From JASEHD01 sp964471945 (lineage in GTDB: Bacteria; Bacteroidota; Ignavibacteria; UBA10030; SZUA-254), in contig CAYYIJ010000078.1 of the NCBI GenBank assembly GCA_964471945.1, positions 1 to 10,062 of the forward strand: a DNA stretch of 10,062 nt. Reading direction: 5' to 3'. Within the stretch, counting starts at the first letter, position 1. Each line of letters starts with the position of its first letter. Both the position numbers and the translations under genes were made by a program. Positions 5,543 to 10,062 of the stretch are shown here, piece after piece. Below the pieces are notes generated by a model that was not told where the DNA came from, did no database searches, and was given only the letters and a program-made list of their open reading frames with translations.

Positions 5543-8182
5543 ATGAACTTTCAAAAATTCACAATAAAATCACAAGAAGCAGTTCAGAATGCACAGGAGA
5601 TTGCTGCAAGTTATAGTAATCAATCTATCGAACCTGAACACTTGTTTGCATCTCTTATTCAAGATGCTGAAGGGATAATAGTACCAATTTTTCAAAAGAT
5701 CGGAGCTAATGTTAATTACCTCAAAATTAAAATTAGTGAAGTAATAGAAAAACTTCCCAAAGTATCTGGTGCGGGAGTTGGAAATCAGTTTATTGGGCAG
5801 AATCTCTCTAGCGTTTTCGATATTGCTCTTGAAGAATCTCGATTACTAAAAGATGATTATGTGAGTACCGAACATTTATTGTTAGCACTTGTTTCCAGTA
5901 AATCATCAATTAGTCAGTTGCTCAGTGGACAAGGAGTTACAAAAGATCAAATCTACAAAGCTCTCAAAGATATCCGCGGCACTCAGCGTGTAATAGATCA
6001 AACCCCTGAGGAAAAATATCAATCGCTTCAGCGCTTTGGACGCGATCTAAATGAACTCGCACTTAAAGGTAAGCTTGATCCAGTTATTGGCAGAGATGAG
6101 GAAATCCGCAGAGTACTTCAAGTTTTATCACGCCGCACAAAAAATAATCCCGTTCTCATTGGTGAGCCGGGAGTGGGGAAAACTGCAATAGCAGAAGGAA
6201 TCGCTCATCGTATTGTACAAGATGATGTTCCAGAAAATTTAAAAACAAAACGTATCGTAGCACTCGATATGGGCTCGCTTGTTGCTGGCACAAGTTTCCG
6301 TGGGCAGTTCGAGGAAAGATTAAAAGCAATTCTCAAAGAAGTTATTGAATCTGAAGGAGAAATTATTCTTTTTATAGATGAATTGCATACACTCGTTGGT
6401 GCCGGAGCGGCTCAGGGTGCGGTTGATGCAGCAAATATGCTGAAACCAGCTCTTTCAAAAGGTGAGCTTCGAGCAATCGGCGCAACTACGATCGATGAAT
6501 ATCGCAAACATATTGAAAAAGATCCGGCTCTCGAGCGACGCTTTCAACCTGTCCTGATCGACGAGCCGACTATAGAAGATACCATTTCCATACTTCGGGG
6601 CCTCAAGGAACGATACGAAGTCCATCACGGTGTTCGTATCACAGATAGCGCGATTGTTGCAGCCGCTCAGCTAAGTCAAAGATATATTAGCGATCGGTTC
6701 CTACCAGATAAAGCCATCGATCTTGTTGACGAAGCGGCCTCAAAACTTCGCATAGAGATTGATTCTATGCCCGAAGAGTTGGATGAAATTGAGCGTCGGA
6801 TCAAACAACTTGAAATCGAACGTGAAGCGGTGAAGCGTGAGACTGACGAAGCAACTCAGGCACATCTTGAGGCAATTAGAAAAGAACTTGCAGATTTAAA
6901 TCAGAAACGCTCAGAACTCAGAGCACATTGGCAAAACGAGAAAAATTTAATCCAATCGATCCAGAAGTTGAAGGAAAACATCGAAAAGGCAAAGATCGAA
7001 GCAGACCAAAATGAGCGACAAGGAAACCTTGCGCGAGTTGCTGAGTTAAGGTACGGTATTATTGCATCATTCCATAAAGAGCTTAAAGAAGCAAGTAAAA
7101 ATCTTACGGTCGTTCAGAGTAATAAGAAAATGCTAAAGGAAGAAGTAGACGCCGAAGATATTGCTGAAATAGTCTCTCGCTGGACTGGTATTCCGGTAAA
7201 TCGCATGCTCGAAAGCGAGCGTACAAAACTTTTACATCTTGAAGAACGTCTCCACGAACGACTTGTGGATCAAGAAGAAGCCGTTCATGCTGTTGCTGAT
7301 GCAATTCGCAGAAGCCGTGCTGGCTTGCAGGACGAGAAAAAACCCATTGGCTCATTTATTTTTTTAGGATCAACCGGTGTTGGTAAAACAGAACTCGCTC
7401 GTGCACTTGCTGAATTTTTATTTAACGATGAGTCTGCTCTCATTCGTATCGATATGAGTGAATACATAGAGAAATTTTCAGTCTCACGTCTTATCGGCGC
7501 ACCGCCGGGATATGTGGGATATGAAGAGGGTGGTCAGCTTACCGAAGCCGTTCGCCGCAAACCGTATTCTGTCGTGCTGTTAGATGAAATTGAAAAAGCT
7601 CACCCCGAAGTGTTCAACCTATTGTTGCAGGTACTTGATGAAGGTCGTTTGACCGACAGCAAAGCCCGGACAGTTAATTTTAAGAATACGATCATTATAA
7701 TGACGTCGAATCTTGGTACTCAGCTTATTCAAGAAAGATTGGGCGGAGAATATATATCTAACAACGAGCTTGAAAAAATTTATGGTGACATTCGAATTGT
7801 TCTTTTCGAAATGCTGAGGCAAACTATTAGACCTGAATTTCTCAATCGTATTGATGAAATAATTCTTTTCAAGCTCCTTAGTAAGGATGATTTAACGAAG
7901 ATAGTTGATATTCAGTTAAAACGAGTTCAAAATTTGCTAAGCCCAAAGGATATTACAATTAAATTTACAGATGAATCAAAAGAATGGCTCATTAAGCTCG
8001 GTTATGATCCTACATTAGGAGCACGCCCACTGAAGCGAGTGATACAAAAGCATATTGTTAATAAAATGTCAGAAGATATTCTAAATGGTTCTATTGCTGA
8101 GGGTGATTCTATCGAGGTATCGCTCGATAAACGAGGGCTTATTCAGTTTGTAAAAATGATTTCTGCTGATGTCATTCGATAA
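5543..8182 (+). CDS. clpB: ATP-dependent disaggregase ClpB (Hsp104 family)
   Basis: The 879-residue cytosolic AAA+ hexamer threads aggregated proteins through its central pore, working with DnaK. Domains in order: Clp N-domain (1-~145), D1 ATPase with Walker A GEPGVGKT (207-214), Walker B ILFIDE (275-280) and arginine finger region ALERRF (329-334), a long middle coiled-coil domain (~405-525, rich in E/K/R/L, including the ClpB-type docking arm for DnaK), D2 ATPase with Walker A GSTGVGKT (609-616), Walker B VVLLDE (677-682), pore motif GYVGYEEGG (656-664), arginine finger NRID (768-771) and sensor 2 GARPLKR (826-832). The middle domain separates it from ClpA and ClpC. The start MNFQKFTIKSQEAV is by homology; TTG at 5528 gives five extra residues and is less likely. 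The D1 pore loop reads SFRGQFEER where KYRGEFEER is usual. Confidence 0.97.
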   Translation: MNFQKFTIKSQEAVQNAQEIAASYSNQSIEPEHLFASLIQDAEGIIVPIFQKIGANVNYLKIKISEVIEKLPKVSGAGVGNQFIGQNLSSVFDIALEESRLLKDDYVSTEHLLLALVSSKSSISQLLSGQGVTKDQIYKALKDIRGTQRVIDQTPEEKYQSLQRFGRDLNELALKGKLDPVIGRDEEIRRVLQVLSRRTKNNPVLIGEPGVGKTAIAEGIAHRIVQDDVPENLKTKRIVALDMGSLVAGTSFRGQFEERLKAILKEVIESEGEIILFIDELHTLVGAGAAQGAVDAANMLKPALSKGELRAIGATTIDEYRKHIEKDPALERRFQPVLIDEPTIEDTISILRGLKERYEVHHGVRITDSAIVAAAQLSQRYISDRFLPDKAIDLVDEAASKLRIEIDSMPEELDEIERRIKQLEIEREAVKRETDEATQAHLEAIRKELADLNQKRSELRAHWQNEKNLIQSIQKLKENIEKAKIEADQNERQGNLARVAELRYGIIASFHKELKEASKNLTVVQSNKKMLKEEVDAEDIAEIVSRWTGIPVNRMLESERTKLLHLEERLHERLVDQEEAVHAVADAIRRSRAGLQDEKKPIGSFIFLGSTGVGKTELARALAEFLFNDESALIRIDMSEYIEKFSVSRLIGAPPGYVGYEEGGQLTEAVRRKPYSVVLLDEIEKAHPEVFNLLLQVLDEGRLTDSKARTVNFKNTIIIMTSNLGTQLIQERLGGEYISNNELEKIYGDIRIVLFEMLRQTIRPEFLNRIDEIILFKLLSKDDLTKIVDIQLKRVQNLLSPKDITIKFTDESKEWLIKLGYDPTLGARPLKRVIQKHIVNKMSEDILNGSIAEGDSIEVSLDKRGLIQFVKMISADVIR

Positions 8183-8258
8183 TTAATTTTGTATTGTGGG
8201 GATGGTGAGAAGAATCGCATCCGTTAAAAGTACACCGTCCCCATGATACTGCTTAATT
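8181..8258 (+). repeat. Long hairpin directly downstream of clpB
   Basis: A 17-base arm (8191-8207) pairs with 8233-8249; 14 pairs are Watson-Crick and the other three are G-U wobbles, so the fold is intact as RNA. The core is TGGGGATGGTG against CACCGTCCCCA around a 25-base loop. After a small internal loop, AATTAA (8181-8186, starting inside the clpB stop codon) pairs with TTAATT (8253-8258). No T-run follows, so it is not a standard intrinsic terminator. It may protect the clpB mRNA 3' end, or be a REP-like palindromic mobile element. Confidence 0.6.
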
Positions 8259-8279
8259 CCAACCGAGGCACCTCATAAC

Positions 8280-8310
8280 ATAGGTTTGTTACCATAACAA
8301 CATTACCTAT
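8280..8310. repeat. Bulged two-stem hairpin
   Basis: ATAGGT (8280-8285) pairs with ACCTAT (8305-8310), and stacked inside it TTGTTA (8286-8291) pairs with TAACAA (8295-8300) around a CCA loop. The only unpaired bases are the loop and a 4-base bulge, CATT. All 12 pairs are Watson-Crick. Function unknown; a protein-binding site or RNA element are options. The TTGTT/AACAA part resembles a dyad at 9338-9351. Confidence 0.5.
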
Positions 8311-8519
8311 CATATTTATGTCATTCAACGACTGCGTCTGCATTAGCTCGATGCTGCCTTCCCGCTCGTTAACGATCGAATTACTCTTGCATTTTACAAC
8401 ACCAAATTATATTGAGTTAATACAAAATTGTAAATATAGCGGAAATTTAGCATAGTAAATACACAGCCCAGCAGTTACAGTATTGATAAAAAGGTAGGGG
8501 ACTTGATATAAAATCAATT

Positions 8520-8537
8520 TTTTGACATTTGTCAAAA
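8520..8537. promoter_or_regulatory. 18-bp palindromic candidate operator of hicBA
   Basis: TTTTGACA (8520-8527) and TGTCAAAA (8530-8537) form a perfect inverted repeat with a 2-base centre. It covers the -35 box of the hicB promoter, a typical place for autorepression by an antitoxin or toxin-antitoxin complex. Which protein binds is an inference. Confidence 0.6.
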
Positions 8538-8550
8538 TAGTTATTATATT
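8522..8550 (+). promoter_or_regulatory. hicBA promoter, probably giving a leaderless transcript
   Basis: TTGACA (8522-8527, perfect -35), a 17-base spacer and TATATT (8545-8550, 5 of 6 to the -10 consensus). Only 7 bases (8551-8557) separate the -10 box from the hicB ATG at 8558, so transcription would begin at or next to the start codon. No ribosome-binding site precedes that ATG, in keeping with this. Confidence 0.6.
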
Positions 8551-8557
8551 GCTCTGT

Positions 8558-8917
8558 ATGAACTCCAGAAAGCAAGCAATAACCAAAAATAAAAGTTTAT
8601 TTAAGGTTGAAGTCGCTGTTTTTATTAGTAAAGAAGGTGATTCAGTTATTGCATATTGCCCAGCGTTAGAGCTTTCCTCATACGGTGATACAGAAGATGA
8701 AGCAAGATCATCATTTGAAGAAGTTTTGGAAATATTCATCGAAGAAACCGTAAATAAAGGCACCCTCGAAAAAGTACTCCTGAAACTTGGATGGACATTG
8801 CAACAAGTTCCTCAAGTTAATTACCGACCCCCTCGCATCTCGGAAGAAGATCTCTTCAACTGGATGAAGACAAAAGCACAAAATGTAGTTACGGAACAGA
8901 TCGCTATTCCATATTAA
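8558..8917 (+). CDS. hicB: HicB-family antitoxin
   Basis: This 119-residue protein has the HicB partial RNase H-like fold: FKVEVAVFISKEGDSVIAYCPAL (15-37), then LSSYGDTEDEARSSFEEVLEIFIEE (39-63), the YCPALxxxxxGDTxxEA pattern typical of HicB. By family, it binds and neutralises the HicA ribonuclease and represses its own operon. The C-terminal ~40 residues (EEDLFNWMKTKAQ) do not show an obvious helix-turn-helix or ribbon-helix-helix domain, so DNA binding may use an unusual element or need HicA. A TTG at 8522 in phase would add 12 residues encoded by the promoter itself, so ATG 8558 is preferred. It is first in an operon with hicA, antitoxin before toxin, the reverse of the E. coli hicAB order. 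Confidence 0.88.
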   Translation: MNSRKQAITKNKSLFKVEVAVFISKEGDSVIAYCPALELSSYGDTEDEARSSFEEVLEIFIEETVNKGTLEKVLLKLGWTLQQVPQVNYRPPRISEEDLFNWMKTKAQNVVTEQIAIPY

Positions 8918-8923
8918 TTTCAT

Positions 8924-9160
8924 ATGGGGCTGAATCCTGTACCAACACACATTTTTAAAAAATTCCTGAAGCATATCGGTTGCGTTTACGTTAGAACACG
9001 AGGCAGCCATGAGTTGTGGAATAAAAAAGATGGTTCCCTTTCAAGACCAATAACATTCAGGGGATCGAAGAAAGAAGTCCCACCGACCCACATCCGAACA
9101 AACCTTTGGACTCTCGGAATGTCTATTGAAGAGTTCCAAGAAATCATACGAAACCTTTAG
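8924..9160 (+). CDS. hicA: HicA-family toxin (mRNA interferase)
   Basis: The 78-residue, double-stranded-RNA-binding-fold toxin cleaves mRNA in a translation-independent way when free of HicB. Seen here: an N-terminal helix THIFKKFLKHIGC (8-20), the strand VYVRTRGSHELW (21-32) with the family's catalytic His in the GSH motif (His29), RPITFRG (41-47) and the C-terminal part LGMSIEEFQEII (64-75), where many relatives have a similar GxxxEEF. The catalytic residue is intact, so it is probably active. It begins 6 bases after the hicB stop and has no clear ribosome-binding site, which suggests translational coupling and lower yield than the antitoxin. Confidence 0.88.
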   Translation: MGLNPVPTHIFKKFLKHIGCVYVRTRGSHELWNKKDGSLSRPITFRGSKKEVPPTHIRTNLWTLGMSIEEFQEIIRNL

Positions 9161-9167
9161 CTGTTTT

Positions 9168-9186
9168 AAGTTTCAAAAAGAAACTT
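9168..9186 (+). repeat. Hairpin just after hicA
   Basis: AAGTTTC (9168-9174) and GAAACTT (9180-9186) form a perfect 7-bp stem with an AAAAA loop, 7 bases after the hicA stop. No T-run follows on the plus strand, so terminator function is uncertain; it may stabilise the hicBA transcript end. Confidence 0.45.
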
Positions 9187-9253
9187 GACTTATGGCAAAT
9201 AACAAAGTACGCATAATCCCAAAAATTGCAATTGATCACTTAGTAAAACACTC

Positions 9254-9320
9254 AATCACTGTAACCTATTGTCTTATGACAAATTAAGTAGTGATTTTCT
9301 AATTGCATTGCATTAGAAAA
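9254..9320. repeat. Nested and overlapping inverted repeats
   Basis: The outer arms AATCACT (9254-9260) and AGTGATT (9290-9296) enclose inner arms TTGTC (9269-9273) and GACAA (9278-9282) about one centre. Overlapping the right outer arm by two bases, a second dyad, TTTTCTAAT (9295-9303) and ATTAGAAAA (9312-9320), is perfect over 9 bp with an 8-base loop. It lies before the small ORF and could be its control region, a recombination site, or a decayed mobile-element end. Confidence 0.5.
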
Positions 9321-9358
9321 GGTATAGTAACACCAAGTTGTTTACCAACAATAACTTA

Positions 9359-9565
9359 ATGAATAATAATTTTGATCGTGATGCGAAATATTTCTTTGAG
9401 AACTGGTTAGCGGTAAGTAGTATCGGCGTTTATGAACATTTTCAAGATGGCGCAAAGGAAAAACGACTTAAAGTTTTTGGAACCTCTGCTGTGGGTGGAG
9501 ATTTCATTGTTTGGGATCCTCAATGGCAACCATATAATATCAAAATTGTGAGGCCGTCATGGTAA
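9359..9565 (+). CDS. Small hypothetical protein
   Basis: I do not recognise this 68-residue protein. It is rich in aromatic residues (YFFENWLAV, VWDPQWQPYNIKIVRPSW), has no signal peptide or membrane segment, and ends in PSW. The ATG at 9359 lacks a good ribosome-binding site; a TTG at 9338 would add seven residues, and a stop at 9314-9316 blocks any longer form. Its end overlaps the next gene by 7 bp and contains that gene's ribosome-binding site, the main argument that it is real. It may be the tail of a formerly larger gene. Confidence 0.5.
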   Translation: MNNNFDRDAKYFFENWLAVSSIGVYEHFQDGAKEKRLKVFGTSAVGGDFIVWDPQWQPYNIKIVRPSW

Positions 9566-10056
9566 ATAAACAGAATCAACTTATAAAAAAGTTCTTTTCA
9601 TTGCACTTTTTATTAATCATCATATTAATTTTCATTCTTTCTGGTGCAAAGCTGTTTAGTCAAAATAAGATTTCGTTCAAGAAAATATTTGAACACCAAA
9701 AAACTGATTCATTCCCGCATGAAAGTATTTTATTCAATGAAGATATAATCTATATTGCTGAACCAAGAGAAAATGCAATTAAAAAGCTAAGTCTTGATGG
9801 AGATGTGAGCAGTATCTTAACAATCCCAGAAAATGTAGCACAGAAATACTCCTATGGCCACGTAAATGCCAGAAGATTTCGGATAGGCATTGACGGGGTT
9901 GGAAACATCTATGTAAATATATGCCTCGGTGAAGTTTATGTAACGGTTGTGATGTTCGACCGCATGGGTAATTTTCTTCGAGAGCTTATATTATCGGGAA
10001 AACAACCACCTGTAAATTCCCATTCAAATTTGACCCATATTTCCCACCAATTTTGA
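9559..10056 (+). CDS. Secreted beta-propeller protein, 3' end probably interrupted by an IS
   Basis: The first ~35 residues are a signal peptide: basic start (KKFF), a hydrophobic core LLIIILIFILSG, and likely cleavage near LFSQ. There is no lipobox cysteine. Blade-like segments follow: IIYIAEPRENAIKKLSLDG (63-81), then IDGVGNIYVN (111-120) and VMFDRMGNFLREL (131-143), as in NHL or Bacteroidetes 6-bladed propeller proteins. Such proteins are usually 350-400 residues, but this frame stops at 165. From about residue 151 the code comes from sequence with the look of an IS21 end, so the native protein was probably longer and the present one is truncated. The ATG is preceded by GAGG at 9550-9553 with a 5-base gap. 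Its function is unknown. Confidence 0.7.
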   Translation: MVNKQNQLIKKFFSLHFLLIIILIFILSGAKLFSQNKISFKKIFEHQKTDSFPHESILFNEDIIYIAEPRENAIKKLSLDGDVSSILTIPENVAQKYSYGHVNARRFRIGIDGVGNIYVNICLGEVYVTVVMFDRMGNFLRELILSGKQPPVNSHSNLTHISHQF

Positions 10057-10062
10057 CCCGTC
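10011..10062. mobile_element. Probable terminal sequence of an IS21-family insertion sequence
   Basis: From a TG at 10011-10012 the sequence shows repeated TTTGACCC motifs at 10029-10036 and 10052-10059, 23 bp apart, each preceded by CAAA or CCAATT-like bases. IS21 ends start with TG and carry several such terminal repeats. The element's istA/istB genes would lie beyond the window. The identification rests on pattern memory, and the exact boundary is approximate. Confidence 0.55.

Larger units (their letters stand above)
8183..8557. other. Gene-free structured stretch between clpB and hicB
   Basis: No coding frame is credible in these 375 bp on either strand; the longest minus-strand frame is mostly the shadow of hicB. 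Contents from left to right: the long hairpin after clpB, a short GAGG-CA-CCTC dyad (8265-8274), a bulged hairpin (8280-8310), a 10-bp palindrome TCGTTAACGA, an AT-rich dyad TTGAT-5-ATCAA (8503-8517) followed by a T-run, and the hicB promoter with its palindrome. Confidence 0.6.

Noticed and set aside
8181..8258. Rho-independent terminator for clpB
   Set aside because: The stem is strong but is not followed by a T-run and has a 25-base loop, so it is reported as a hairpin only.
8407..8763. 118-codon minus-strand frame over the hicB region
   Set aside because: It largely mirrors hicB on the opposite strand and has no family resemblance.
9254..9320. Integron attC site
   Set aside because: Inverted repeats are present but the conserved RYYYAAC and GTTRRRY core sites are missing, and no integrase is in view.

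Overview
The window looks like a chromosomal segment of a low-GC member of the Fibrobacteres-Chlorobi-Bacteroidetes (FCB) group, most likely from the Ignavibacteria/Chlorobi side. The main clue is the first gene, which ends in a type IX secretion (Por) C-terminal sorting domain with a QNYPNPFNP motif. The tail of the last gene also looks like a Bacteroidetes-type beta-propeller protein. Genus and species cannot be read from the sequence.

Left part (1-4722) is mostly core genome. A 5'-truncated secreted multidomain protein (YCF48-like propeller repeats, a starch-binding-like domain, a duplicated GWNM module, T9SS sorting domain) runs to 1649. It converges, with a 3-bp gap, on coaX (type III pantothenate kinase, minus strand). 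A 337-bp divergent intergenic region then separates coaX from dnaK, which starts at 2770 rather than at the longer upstream ATG.

Middle part (4723-8182): directly downstream of dnaK lie two overlapping small genes, a DUF2442 protein and a DUF4160 protein, a pair suspected of being toxin-antitoxin-like. A 224-bp gap follows, then clpB. DnaK and ClpB form the classic disaggregation bichaperone, so the small gene pair sits between two partners of one machine. The ClpB D1 pore loop has Ser-Phe where Lys-Tyr is usual.

Right part (8183-10062) looks accessory. A 375-bp gene-free stretch carries a long wobble-compensated hairpin right after clpB and a second bulged hairpin. A hicB-hicA toxin-antitoxin operon follows, with a near-consensus promoter whose -35 box lies inside an 18-bp palindrome and whose -10 box lies only 7 bp before the hicB ATG, suggesting a leaderless message. 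After hicA comes a 177-200 bp stretch rich in inverted repeats, a small orphan ORF, and a secreted beta-propeller protein. That last reading frame appears to be cut at about 10011 by the end of an IS21-type insertion sequence, judged from a TG terminus and repeated TTTGACCC motifs with a 23-bp period.

No rRNA, tRNA or CRISPR array was seen. The best candidates for something not yet described are the DUF2442/DUF4160 pair placed between dnaK and clpB, and the structured intergenic sequences around hicBA.
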